In this document: in pieces, positions 47,086-59,195 of the stretch
How positions within the stretch are numbered: the first letter of the stretch is position 1
Layout of the letters: each line of letters opens with the position of its first letter
NCBI GenBank assembly: GCA_037043235.1
Contig: JAWRVZ010000024.1
Span: forward strand, 5,063,501 to 5,127,500
DNA: 64,000 nucleotides
Direction of reading: 5' to 3'
Origin: Rhodeus uyekii
Taxonomy: Eukaryota > Chordata > Actinopteri > Cypriniformes > Acheilognathidae
Translations under genes and position numbers: made by a program
The notes under the pieces: model-generated
What the model was told of the DNA's origin: nothing
The model's input: the letters and a program-made list of their open reading frames with translations, nothing else
Database searches by the model: none

Positions 47086-48148
47086 ATTAAAAACGAAATT
47101 GGAAAGTACTGCGAATGTGCAATGACGAAGAAATGGCATAATGACGCGTGAACGAGCTGTTGTCATTTTAAAATTCTCCAAGCACTCGTCATCTATGAAG
47201 TGGAGCAGAAACCAAATGTTCTTTTTTTGCTGAAAATCACTAGACATAATGCATTTAGAAAATGACTGTTGAGAGAGAAGAGAGACAGCAGAGGGGATCT
47301 GAGTTTGACCTCTGCATTGAGATGGAAGAGCTTCAGCCTCTGGCACAGTCTCAGTACGGCAACAACACACACATAAACAACAGCTTTTACATGCCGCCGA
47401 GCCAAGAAATCATTCCATATACGACTTGAGAATAAGCACATACACTTCGAAACTTCACTTCAAACTCAGAGCGAACAAAGAGCTATTCATGGTTTCCCAG
47501 GAATCAATCTCTCAGCATTATCTCATCTTACACCCCAAGCCAGCCTCCGCTCTTCTAAGACCAAGTCTAAGTTTGCAGATCCACGATAAAGCCCACACCG
47601 CTGCTGGATTCATATCATAGCACGGTATTATGTCTCCATCACGCCAGTCATGTGAAGCCACATCTGATGTTGGGATGCACATTCATTCTCGCCGTCTGAA
47701 ATCAAAGGTAAAGTCGTACTGATCACCCTCACATTCTCTTATTGGGGGTAAACCGCTTTACGATTCACGTGTTGATGGTGCTTTCCAACGCAAAGGAGTC
47801 AAAAAAAACCCAGAGAAACCTGAGATTACATAAACCAAACTCTTAGAAACATCTCGACTGCTTTAAAAAGATCGCTCAATGCCAATCAGTGGGAGGGCTG
47901 CAAAGAGGCAATTTCCATCTATTACGCCTGATGACTAATTACTCTCCTTCAGTTCCAAGAAGTGCTAGAAATTATGCAACGAGAGGTAACGTCAACCCAG
48001 TCTAAGTGAAGAGATGCTAATAATAATCCCTAGCAGTTTCGCCTTTCCTCCAGACTTACGCTCAACAGGGGTCACAGCCCAAGCCGTTAAATGGCTTCTT
48101 CATGACAATACAAGGGATTAATTGAAGTTTTAATTCCTGGTAGCTTGA
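47086..48148. other. Gene-less sequence
   Basis: Complex sequence with no recognised exon or repeat. Confidence 0.5.
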
Positions 48149-48500
48149 AAACTATGGTGACAAACAGGTCTCGATATTAGTAATTAGATATTTACAAAAG
48201 CTATACAAAATATAAATTTATACCATAATAAAAAATACCGTAGATTTCTATATCTACTTGCCGGTTTTTAGCCGAAAAACCGCTAAGTAGATATAGAAAT
48301 CTACGGTGTCAAAACTACGATGACAAACAGGTCTCGATATTAGTAATTCGATATTTACAAAAGCTTAAATTTATACCGTAATAAAAAAAACTGATTTCTA
48401 TATCTACTCTGCGGTTTTTCGGCTGAAGTAGATATAGAAATCTACGCCATTTTTTTAATACTTTTTTATCTTTATAAATTTAAGCTTTTGTAAACCCTCC
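48149..48500. repeat. Tandem-duplicated 163-bp unit with palindromic hairpins
   Basis: GACAAACAGGTCTCGATATT begins at 48159 and again at 48322. The first unit has a 71-bp palindrome (48237-48307): two perfect 22-base arms plus an inner 8-bp stem CGGTTTTT/AAAAACCG. In the second unit the palindrome has decayed to 16-base arms (48393-48408 and 48427-48442). TTTACAAAAGCTTAAATTTA near 48355 is again inverted near 48476-48495. Confidence 0.93.
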
Positions 48501-48668
48501 CAAAGTTACTACCCTTTTCACCGTTGTATTAACAATAACATTTGTCGTCGTCCTTATGTTCTTCTCGTCCTCCTTGATGCCGTAATGACGGCCTACAGTA
48601 AGCTTCTTCCTACGACGCTTGGGTTCACTGCCAGAAGCCTTAGAAGGTGCAGAACGTTTGGCTGGCAT
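48480..48668 (-). pseudogene. Tigger/pogo-type transposase N-terminal remnant
   Basis: Begins MPAKRSAPSKASGSEPKRRR, the basic N-terminus of Tigger/jerky-like transposases, then VGRHYGIKEDEKNIRTTTNV, part of the CENP-B-type helix-turn-helix domain. About 15-25 residues normally lying between these are missing, and the rest of the protein is gone. The element's 5' end probably continues to 49664, split by the 48811-49437 insertion. Confidence 0.75.
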
Positions 48669-48810
48669 CGTAGGGCTTAAATAAATTCACAATGTTACCC
48701 AAAAAAAATCCAGAAAATCACTAACACAGATAAGGATGCAGAGCTATGTCGCGTACGGTTGCGTAGAAGTGAACTGGACAACATGGGACAAAGTGACACT
48801 GAATGCTGTA

Positions 48811-49437
48811 CAGTAGTACCTCAAGATACGAAAGGCTCAACTTACGAAAAATCCAAGTTACGAAAGCAAAGACGAAAAATTTTACTGCTCTGCATACGTA
48901 AAGTTTTCAAGATCCGAAAGGTTTCTGAAAGTCCGAGATTCACCCCATAACAATTTTGAAACTCGCGCCGCACGCCGCCATCTTAGTTATAGTAGACTCG
49001 CCACCATCCTCCTGCTCTCCCATTGGTTCCTGATGCTAGCCAAGCCATGAGATCCTTCTCTCTAATTGGACAGCATCCCTCCCATCATGCATCTTCTATA
49101 CGTACGTGCTTTAGCTCAGCCACTCCGCACCCGAAACTTTACATTTTTAATGCGTTTTCGTAAAGTTAAGTGTACGTACGTACGTTATCTGCTGTTTGTC
49201 CTCCTCCTCTGCTGTCACTTTTGGAGATAGCCTCACTCGAAAGGTAAGCTTCGACATTTTACGTTATTTCATTGTTTATAGGTCAATTTAGCTTTATTAT
49301 GAAATTGAATGGGGTGTTTTTGGAGGGCTTGGAACGGATTAGCCATTTTACATGTAAAATGTGTTCCAAGATACGAAAAACTCATTATACGAAGGCCGCC
49401 TCGGAACGGATTAATTTCGTATTTCGAGGTACCACTG
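48811..49437. mobile_element. pogo-type non-autonomous element P3
   Basis: Flanked by TA on both sides; ends CAGTAGTACCTCAAGATACG and CGTATTTCGAGGTACCACTG. The motif CTTACGAAA / GATACGAAA repeats near both ends. There is no transposase frame. It sits between the Tigger remnant and the Tigger-like end at 49560-49664. Confidence 0.9.
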
Positions 49438-49559
49438 TATTTTTATTAATTAATATACTTTTACAATATTAATTTATGACCAAAAATGACTTTAATTTAA
49501 AAAATATTAAAATTGAAAAAAAGAAGAAGAAAAAAAGACATATCTGCCCTCAGAAACGT

Positions 49560-49664
49560 GCGTTATAAAGGAGTCCGCGATATAGATTTACATATTATAT
49601 ATTTATAAATCCGCGATGTACCGAGGGCGCGATAGGTGAACCGCGATATGGCGAGGGATTACTG
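49560..49664 (-). mobile_element. End of a pogo/Tigger-type element (Q2)
   Basis: CGCGATATGGCGAGGGATTACTG followed by TA (read in two halves) is the right end seen in Q1 at 8806. With the remnant at 48480-48668 it would make one minus-oriented Tigger whose 5' region was later split by P3. Confidence 0.7.
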
Positions 49665-49799
49665 TATTAGTAAGTGTTTAGTGATATGGATTTTCAAACT
49701 GATAATGCTAATATCTAGAGCTGTGCGGCCATTGGCTTACAAGATGTCATTATAATAGATCAGTGCATTTCAGGTTCACACAGGTATATGAGCAGAGGA

Positions 49800-50880
49800 A
49801 CGATCCACTAATGATCCTCAAATACTTTTGACTTTAATCTAAATAGAGAATCTATAATGGTAACAGTTTTCAATTGGTTAACTACTTTAGCTTTACATGA
49901 ACTAAGAATGAACAAAACTTCTACAGCATTTATTCATCTTAATGTTCATTTCAACATTTACGAATACATTTGTTACGTTAGACATATTAATATTGTGTTT
50001 GTTTATTATTTTAAGGAGTGGTGTTGGATTGTGTTCTCTTTTTCTCTCTCTCTTTTGCTCTTGTTTTCACTTGATAGGTTAATGACCCTGTGTTCCATCA
50101 ACCATGTTCTGATTGGTGCTTATCTTGTGGAAACCAGTATAAAGCTGCAAAGAAGACACTGAGGAAGCAGAGAGACAAACGCGACGTTTGAGAGTATTCT
50201 GCCCTCCAGTCCTAGAGGAGTAAGCGTGGTGTGCGCGTCGCTAGCATTATTGAGTTACTAACAATGAGTTGTAGCATTTGTTGAGTTGATTTCATTTATC
50301 ATTAAGTTAAGCATTTTTGGGTAAGGTAGGGTGGAGGATCCTTATCTTTTCTCTTGTTTATTAACTATTTAGGGAGTAAGGGAAGGTATATGTATTTTAT
50401 TTTCTTTCTTTTTGTGTATAGGTAATTTAAGGTTACTTTTCCCTTAGGTAGAGGTGTTTTGAATTTTCTTTTGTTTGGGTCCTCCTCCCGAGGTAATTGT
50501 TTGTTTATATTGTATTTTATTTGTTTGTTTAATTTAAACCCTTTGTGAAAACAATAAATGGCACACATGCCATTTTTCTTTGAAAGTTTTATTGTTTAGT
50601 TGTTGTTGTTGCTCTGGGACTGGAGAGCTGAAGATCCTCAAAGTCTCTCTCAATTTAATTTGTTCGTCGCGCCCTATTTACCCCTAGATTAAAAGGGAGT
50701 GACGTAACATTACTAAAATCAAAAGTTGTATTTGTTAACACTGTGATCCAACATGAAAAATGAACAGCTGGATTATTAACAACTAACATTAACAAAGATG
50801 AATAAACACTGTAACAAATATTATAATTATAACCCATGCATATAAATATTATAACCCATGCATGTCTTAAATATTAAGTA
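49800..50880. repeat. AT-rich dispersed repeat split by the LTR
   Basis: The left half ends CAACATTTACGAATACATT and the right half resumes TTACTAAAATCAAAAGTTG. Together they read like the unbroken copy at 13855-14325. This continuity shows that 49971-50709 is an insertion. Confidence 0.7.
49971..50709 (+). mobile_element. Probable solo LTR of a retrotransposon
   Basis: Starts TGTTACGT and ends ACGTAACA, 8-base inverted ends obeying TG...CA. Plus-strand order is TATAAAG (50138-50144), then AATAAA (50553-50558), then about 150 bases resembling U5. No primer-binding site or coding region follows. The exact target duplication is unclear (CATT at both junctions if the ends are shifted by two bases). 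Family not named. Confidence 0.6.
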
Positions 50881-50984
50881 ATATAAAACATGTGTTTTCT
50901 ATATTTTGTTAAGTTTTTTTGTGCTTCAAGTCTCTTATGCTCAATAAGCCTATTTATTTGATTGAAAAAAAAAATACAGAATAT

Positions 50985-51275
50985 ATTAAAATTAAACGTA
51001 TTAAATGTAATTTAAAGCTGTATTTTCAGCATCATTACTCCAGTCTTCAGTGTCACACGATTCTTTACAAATCATTCTAATATGATGATTTGGTTCTGAA
51101 GTAACATTCATTATCATCAAACCTGAAAACAGTTGTGCTGCTTAATTTTTTTGTGGACACTTTCGTAAATAGAAAAGTCAAAAGAATTAGTCTTAACTGT
51201 AACTTACGATCAAAATGAACGCATCTTTGCTGGAAAGCAATTTGAACGATAGTGTCTATCAATCTAAGTGACCCC
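50985..51275 (+). repeat. Dispersed repeat family A, copy D
   Basis: TTTTCAGCATCATTACTCC, AGTCTTCAGTGTCACACGAT and GAAAACAGTTGTGCTGCTTA are consensus-like words of the family. Confidence 0.8.
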
Positions 51276-53054
51276 ACTATACTATAACAATATTAAATTA
51301 GATCAAGTGTTTCGATTCGCACACATAGACATTTGAATGATCCAAGTACGATCTGCATCAACTCCACAGTGTTTTGAAAAGCAATATATGACATGCTTTG
51401 AGAAACACAGTTCTTTTGTTTAAAGAGATCCTCCAGGAACTGGGATCTGGCAGGGTCTCTCAGACTCATGTTTGACCCAGAGCAGGAATTCAGGCCATTT
51501 CCTCCAGCTGTCTGCCTCCAACTCTTCAGCCAGAGAACAACACTGACCACCTCCTCAATTATATTAAGGCTTTCGCACCGGATTCCTCGTCCTTTTCATA
51601 GTTCCTAGAACTAATGGCGGAAGCGCACCAAATTCGCACCACAGGAACTGGAAACAATTTTAGTTCTCTTTGGACCTTTTTGGGGAACTAAACTAGCTCT
51701 AACCCAGTCTAGCCCAGTGACGTAAGTGTACGATGACAGCATTTTTGTAATAAGCTGTGTACACACAGATTATAATCCACACTGCAATGAAGATCAAAAT
51801 ACAGGCAAAACAAAAATTCTGTCAAATATAGTGCATTGTTTCCTATTTTTGCAGAATATTTTTTATAGTGTATGCATTTACTCCCCAAACATGGAAACCA
51901 GTGATAGATGGGCCTCTCAACCTTTATGCCAAATCGAAAACCAGACGCGACTTTACAGGAAACAAGCTAAACAATACGATTATGTATTTTCGCTCAGATA
52001 ATTAGCATACGCCAATACTTTTTCATATACTGTTCATGTTGTATAACAATTCTAATAAAATATTAGACAGGACTGATAAACAGATGACGTGATAAACTAA
52101 TGAACATGTCTAATGAACATGGGGAACATGTCAACATTGACCCAGATATATTTGAATATGCAGCTTTTGCTTCAAAAGGCTCTCAAAGGTTTTCCAAAAG
52201 TTTCTCTTGCACACTGAAATGTCGGAAAACGCTAAATTGATCTTAATCGCATGTGTAAAAACTCATTGAGATGATCCAGACAGAATAAAGCTCTTATGCT
52301 ATTCTTCTAGCAGGATCATTTTATTTAGCTAAAATATCTCACTATTCTGTGTTTGGTCTAAAAAGCAACTGCTCATGTTTTGTTGAAGGACAGCAATTGC
52401 GAGGAAGTTTTCTGACTGTGATATGAAGAGTGTACAAAGAAACAACTTTAGCAATAGTGAGAAAGTGCATAACAGGCACAATAGCGGTAAAATCATATCT
52501 ATTGCTTCTATACGTGTGTTTTTCAAAAAGCTCAGTTTGCGCAGAACAAACGTCTCAATATGGACAGAAGGTTAAAACAAAGAGAAAAAGTTCCCATAAC
52601 AACCCGATGAGAAAACCCCTCCACTTATTTACTTACTTCATCTTGTTCTTTTGATTCCCGTTCTCTCCATTTTTATTGATATACTCTATTATGTAGATAA
52701 AACTGTGTCCCCACTCTCTCATTCTCTGTTAGCAAACTTCTAAGACTGTGCCAACAACCGCAGGGGTCCTGATAATGATGACAGCCTACAGGACTGAATT
52801 ACATCCCCACAGCTGCTAGAGCTACATCCCTGTCCCGAGAGAACCAAAGTACACACACACACACACACACACACACCCCAGAAAGAACTCTAGCTGGCAC
52901 ACATGACTACTGTGTAAAAAGGGGTCATAGGAAGTGCTGAATGTGTTCACTTGTTTCCAAATGCTAAGCTGTCAACACTAGAAACTATGCGGTGATTTCT
53001 AAATGCACAAAACTCAAATTTCAAATAAATTTAAATTATAATTAATACAAAGAA
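51276..53054. other. Gene-less sequence
   Basis: A (CA)n run lies at 52851-52876. No exon or transposon ends recognised. Confidence 0.5.
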
Positions 53055-53390
53055 AATGCAATTGACGGAAATGCATCACAACATTTATTTCCACCAAGAT
53101 GTGCATTCGTTTTTGGTCAAGATCTTGTATTGTCAATGCAAGAGTCCAGCGCTCTGTAAAGTCTCCTCCAGCACATCCCAAACACTTTCAGTGAAGTTAA
53201 GCTCTGGATTCAGAGGAGAAAATGTTTCATTCTTTCACAATTTGATCCTGATGAATATTGAAATTGTCATCCTGGAATATGACCATGATGTGTCTTCATA
53301 CGTGGTTGTTTAAGAGATGAAAAGCTACACACTCCATCAATCAGGGTTAGAAGAACTATTGCTAAACAAATAACATGCTATAAACAATAA
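53055..53390 (-). pseudogene. Decayed Tc1-like transposase fragment, copy 2
   Basis: Minus strand includes VIFQDDNFNIHQDQIVKE (second catalytic Asp region, usually QQDNA.CH) and PELNFTESVWDVLEETLQ (third acidic residue region, usually PDLNPIE..WD.LE), then a stop. It is a dead sister of 20868-21200 and a different family from 44120-45339. Confidence 0.8.
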
Positions 53391-54149
53391 TAATAATGAG
53401 GAAACAGGTGTGATGTATAACTGAATCACTGAGGGACATTAAGAGATTAGGAGTTAAATTAGCAAGCATTTCAGATTCTTCATGTACTTTTATAACCATG
53501 TCCGAATTTAACCAAGTCTAATGTTATGATATACTGACGAATACATAGATTTTATCTGAGGGGAAATGCTGTGACTAACATTTAGCTACGGGAGTTCATG
53601 GAGGCCCATTTGGGGGGGGGGGGGGAACCCATGCCGTCCTGAGATTGAATGTCATCACATGTGAATGAATAGCTAGTGATGAGGACAAATCGCTTCCGGT
53701 GCGGGACCGATGAGGCTTTGCCAGTCAGGCTAGACTAAATCTGCATTGGGAACGCTAAAGCAAAATAAATAAATAAATAAATTCTCCCCAGGATAGACTC
53801 ACTTTGGATTAACATTGGGTCAATCATAGATTAAAACGTCTTAATTAAAACTTCATCCCAGACAGCTACGAAAATAACAACTGTAACAACAACTGAAACA
53901 CAACATTAGGAGTGTTAAACAAGATGGCATGGCCTTGCCCAAAAACATATTTTAATTAATTATGTAATCTACGTTAATAAACAACATTTTAATCTTATTT
54001 AGGGCAACTAAAACTTTGCAAAAGAGGTGTTAATTCCTATTTTTAGCACTAATAAAAACAACTATTAATATCAACAACACTAATGAACAGACAATAATCA
54101 TGCAGTTTATGAACAGCATTCATAAACCGGCCACATTTTTGTCAAAGAT
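53391..54149. other. Gene-less sequence with a G14 run
   Basis: Bases 53612-53625 are 14 consecutive G. Nothing else is recognised. Confidence 0.55.
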
Positions 54150-55735
54150 CACTTTGCCGACAAATTGTTTACTTCCGTTACATTCACACTTTTATCTTGA
54201 TTAATGCTACGATTACTAATATTACTAAAGAAACAATAATGAAAATATATATATAATTATTAATAATTCTAAAAGTCATTTATAAACAATAGTTAAGTTA
54301 TATCACTTGGCAGAAGAATTGTTTACTTCCATTATATTCACATTTTTATTTTGATTAATGCAACGATTACTAATATTACTAAATAATTAATTAATAATTT
54401 AAAAAATATATATATATATACTTATTAATAATCCGAAAAGTCATTTATAAACAATAGTTAAGTTATATCATTTGTCAAAAGAATTGTTTACTTCCATTAT
54501 ATTCACATTTTTATTTTGATTAATGCTACGATTACTAATATTACTAAATAATTAATAATGAAAAAATATATAATTATTAATAATCCGAAAAGTCATTTAT
54601 AAACAATAGTTAAGTTATATCACTTGGCAGAAGAATTGTTACTTCCATTATAGTCACATTTTTATTTTGATTAATGCTACGATTACTAATATTACTAAAT
54701 AATTAATAATGAAAAAATATATATAATTATTATTAATCATAAGTCATTTATAAACAATAATTAAGTTATATCACTTGGCAGAAGAATTGTTTACTTCCAT
54801 TATATTCACATTTTTATTTTGATTAATGCAACGATTACTAATATTACTAAATAATTAATTAATAATTTAAAAAATATATATATATATACTTATTAATAAT
54901 CCGAAAAGTCATTTATAAACAATAGTTAAGTTATATCATTTGTCAAAAGAATTGTTTACTTCCATTATATTCACATTTTTATTTTGATTAATGCTACGAT
55001 TACTAATATTACTAAATAATTAATAATGAAAAAATATATAATTATTAATAATCCGAAAAGTCATTTATAAACAATAGTTAAGTTATATCACTTGGCAGAA
55101 GAATTGTTACTTCCATTATAGTCACATTTTTATTTTGATTAATGCTACGATTACTAATATTACTAAATAATTAATAATGAAAAAATATATATAATTATTA
55201 TTAATCATAAGTCATTTATAAACAATAGTTAAGTTATATCACTTGGCAGAAGAATTGTTTACTTCCATTATATTCACATTTTTATTTTGATTAATGCAAC
55301 GATTACTAATATTACTAAATAATTAATTAATAATTTAAAAAATATATATATATATACTTATTAATAATCCGAAAAGTCATTTATAAACAATAGTTAAGTT
55401 ATATCATTTGTCAAAAGAATTGTTTACTTCCATTATATTCACATTTTTATTTTGATTAATGCTACGATTACTAATATTACTAAATAATTAATAATGAAAA
55501 AATATATAATTATTAATAATCCGAAAAGTCATTTATAAACAATAGTTAAGTTATATCACTTGGCAGAAGAATTGTTACTTCCATTATAGTCACATTTTTA
55601 TTTTGATTAATGCTACAATTACTAATATTACTAAAGAATTAATAATGAAAAATATATATATAATTATTATTAATCATAAAAGTCATTTATAAACAATAGT
55701 TAAGTTATATCACTTGGCAGAAGAATTGTCTATTC
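54150..55735. repeat. AT-rich satellite with three-monomer higher-order repeat, period 468 bp
   Basis: About ten monomers of 151-165 bases, each containing ATTGTTTACTTCCATTATA, GATTACTAATATTACTAAA and GTCATTTATAAACAATAGTT. Three monomer types (A, B, C) alternate. Type A starts at 54318, 54786 and 55254, exactly 468 bases apart, and corresponding units are nearly identical. The first and last monomers are more diverged. Confidence 0.95.
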
Positions 55736-57555
55736 CTCTTATTATAGTTGTTGTTATTAATCCAAGTAATTATTTTGGTTTTAAGATGTTTACTTAGTTG
55801 GATATTAAAGCTGCTACATGATTCATATGAATGTTTGTTTCTGGAGCTTAATTGCACTTCATAAGGTTCTCGCTCTTTTAAACACAACCCTCAGGGGACA
55901 TGCTTTCAGATAAACTGAGATTAATCACTTAAGCTGATAACTAATTAGACTGAATGCAAGAGAGTTAACAGAACGATAACTCATGAGCACTAAAGTTTTA
56001 TTTCCACACGAGTCTCAAAACAGATCTGTTTCCCAAAAACAACTTTAAAAAAAAGTCTTTCTGCTGTATGTCTTTAAAATAAGCGGCACTTCTAATAGGT
56101 CAGACAAAGCTGGCACGTGGTCCAAACTCATCTAACAGAACTGAACCCTCTTCAACCCCAACCAACACCACAATAGCATGGGTCATGAGGCATTAGGAAG
56201 GGGAGGAGGGTTACTGTAGTCGAACAAAAGAGTCTCTGACACAGTTTCTCTTCTGTCTGCTCCTCTCCCTCTTTTCAAACAAAGAACTTGCATGCGAGTA
56301 TTTAGAAAATGCGAGCGCATCTGCATGTGTGAAAATGCCTGGCTTTGCATGTATTACTGCATGTGTGCAGATTTCTGAATGAGTCTGCAGAGCTCTTGTG
56401 CTTTCACCAGCAGATCAGCCTCCGAAGATGCCCTGGATCGCTTTCCCTTCGTTGTAAAGATCTGAGTGGCTCTTTGTGGGAAAGGGCTTTTCAGAGCCGT
56501 CATGAGAAGCAGATAAAGCTGAAGCCAGTGCTGAGGATGATGGAGATAATGCTGCTACTCTAGTCGTAATGAAACAACGCCTTTCTCTGAGTTGCACCCA
56601 CTAACAAGGGTGGAGAGAGAGAGGGATAAAAAGAACAAAGAGAGAGAGAGAGAGAGAGAGAGGGCTTTGTGATCAATTTCACTCTGTTCGGGGCCCAGGG
56701 GAGTCGGGGTCTTGTTTGTGATTGTTTCCTAACATAAATTCAGCTATATCAATGTTTTCTCCAATGTTCATAATCCTAAAGTTTCAAAGAAAGCAATTAC
56801 ATCACTTTGCTAAAACAAATGGCAAAAAATCTTATTAAATAAATCCATTCGGTCCAATATGACGTCCATAACTAGAAAGAACAGACAACAGTTGAAGGTC
56901 AGTCATGCTTCAATAAATAAGGGATCAAGATAACCTTTAAGGCAAGGGTAGAAGATAAAATGTGTTGAAGGAAATCACAATTAACCGAGTAATAAGAATC
57001 TCTCCACTTACAAAAACAAATTAAAAAGCACTCACATTCACGAGCTTGTGGCTTTTAGGATCAGCTTGTGCTCGAGGAGAAGGACAATAAATAAGGGCGA
57101 AGCAAATAAGAAAGAATGCGTTTGCGGAAAGAGAAGAGTTTGTAACTCAAAAATGCACAAGTTCAGAAAGTTCGTTTTCTTCGTGCTTCCCAAATTCTTT
57201 TTGAGGAGGATGTTTGCCTGCAGTGAAAGACGGCCAACATCTGAAGCACAGAAGAGACCGCAGTATGTGGCTCTGATCTGAAGATCCGACTCGTTACACT
57301 ATTGCTGGAGTGTATAGTAGGAATACTGTGAACATCATGCGTCGCTTCGACCAGAATACCCACATGACCCATATTTTCCAAAATGTGCAGAGCACACAAC
57401 ACTGATTACTGAATCCCACAATGCACTTGACATTTCCAGTGCGACAAATGAACCGGATGCTTTATTAGTCATGATTAGACATGATTTTCAATGTCATCCA
57501 TGATTAGACTGCCAATAGTTATTTTTAAACCGTGATGAGGCCATAAAACACTGAG
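55736..57555. other. Gene-less sequence
   Basis: A (GA)n run lies at 56637-56661. Otherwise complex, no exon or transposon recognised. Confidence 0.5.
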
Positions 57556-57699
57556 GACATTTACATTTCTGCATTTGACGCTTTTATCCAAAGCATTGCA
57601 TTCAAGAAACACACCGACATTCTAATCAGTTCTTGCTTTCCCTGGGGATTGAACCCATGACCTCGGCGTTGCAAGCGCCACTCTCTACCGTTTAAGCTT
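57556..57699 (-). mobile_element. tRNA-headed SINE, copy d
   Basis: Reverse-strand GCTTAAACGGTAGAGAGTGG, CGCTTGCAACGCCGAGGTC and GGTTCAATCCCC, with the usual tail at the left. It abuts repeat A copy E. Confidence 0.82.
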
Positions 57700-57744
57700 G
57701 TGCATCAACGTGTCTAAAACATTGTTGCCTCATCGGTATTAAAT

Positions 57745-58130
57745 GCACTACTGTCCAAAAGTTTGGATTAACCCGAGTCAGTAAGATTTACAGTAAGAAA
57801 CTAATACTTATATTTAGCAAGGACACATTAAATTTATCAATTCAATTTATAATGTTATAACATTTTAAAACAATGTAAAATAAATGCAGTTCTTTTGCTT
57901 TGTCTAGTTAAAGAATCCTGAAAAAAGCATCACATTTTTACACAACTATCAAGACGCACAACTGTTTTCAAAATTAATAACAATAAGTATATTGTACAAG
58001 TATATAATGTATAAGTAATCATCATATTAAAAAGATTTCTGAAGGATCATGTGATGCTAAAAACAGGAAAAATTATCCTAAAAATTCAGCAATAAATTAA
58101 ATTTTAAATAGAATTTACATATAAATAGAA
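57745..58130 (-). repeat. Dispersed repeat family A, copy E
   Basis: CTGTCCAAAAGTTTGGATTA, TTAGCAAGGACACATTAAAT, GAAGGATCATGTGATGCTAA in reverse orientation to copy A. Confidence 0.78.
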
Positions 58131-59195
58131 ATTAAATTTATGACATATTAAAATGATACATATTTTATAATATAAAAGCCTGTATTTTTGGTTTACCGAT
58201 GAAAAGGTTAAAGAACAAATAACAAATATTAAAATCTATTTTAGGAATAGCGAATACTACTAAAGCACTAAAATAGTTCATACTACTAATAGTTTGCCCG
58301 GTTCAAATCTCCCAACTTTTAATAAACCCTTAATCTTCATCTTCTCTTCATTCGCTCTGCTTAACGCACACACGCACAAAACCAACTCAATATAATGCTT
58401 CTTTCAGCCATTTCATCAGTGTATTGAGTCTCACTTGCCCCAAAATCTCACTAAAGTCAACACGCTTACAGGAAGAAAAACGGACACAGGATCCTCAAGC
58501 ATTTCTTGGTTTTATAATGTATAACAAGCATAGTGTTCTGGTATTCATACGGTGTAATAAGCAGAGGTCTTGCAGTATTCATGCAGGGTGACCGCACAGG
58601 CGTGGCGCTGCATGGTGATCAGTAACACAGCTGAACGGCAGAAACAGCAGCGGGCCGCTATAATCACCGACACTGGCTGAATTATTCATGCGCGGGACTC
58701 CTCCCGGACTGTGTGTGTTTGTGTTGTAATCAAAGACTGCCAACCCTCCCACAACTCCTGAGTGTATCCCCGCTCTCCTGGATGCCACATTCCTCACGCC
58801 AGCGAGACGTTTGCCCTCACAATAAAATACCAGCATGCACATATTTCTCCAGTCTAAACACACATTCTTAAAAAGAGACATTTGTCTGGTAAGTGAATGA
58901 TATGGTCTGAGGTGATGTCGAGCAAAACGATACACCCCACCCACAAACCCATGCAAGTCTGAACATGTCGGTGTACAGGAAACGACAGGAAAAAAATCTG
59001 TTTGGATTCAAAATTGTAATGTTGATCACGATTGTTGAGAGCAGAATGAATTTACAACAAGCACAAATCAAGACAATTTCAAACTCATATGAACGGTTTA
59101 TTTTACTCATTGACGGGCCTTTCACGTGATTAAGTAATCTGAATGTACGTCAAAACGATGCTCTCGAATCTAAACCGTAAATCACAATGGAGTTA
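58131..59195. other. Gene-less sequence, partly GC-rich
   Basis: Bases 58440-58960 are complex, more GC-rich than the surroundings and free of recognised repeats. This is a candidate regulatory stretch, without direct evidence. Confidence 0.4.

Noticed and set aside
50138..50144. TATAAAG as the sipa1l3 promoter
   Set aside because: It lies on the plus strand inside the probable solo LTR and points away from sipa1l3.
54150..55735. CRISPR-like array of evenly spaced repeats
   Set aside because: The repeated unit is the whole 151-165-bp monomer with no unique spacers, in a vertebrate genome; it is a satellite.
58579..58956. 125-residue minus-strand open frame
   Set aside because: No family resemblance, no splice sites with matching phase and no neighbours supporting a gene.
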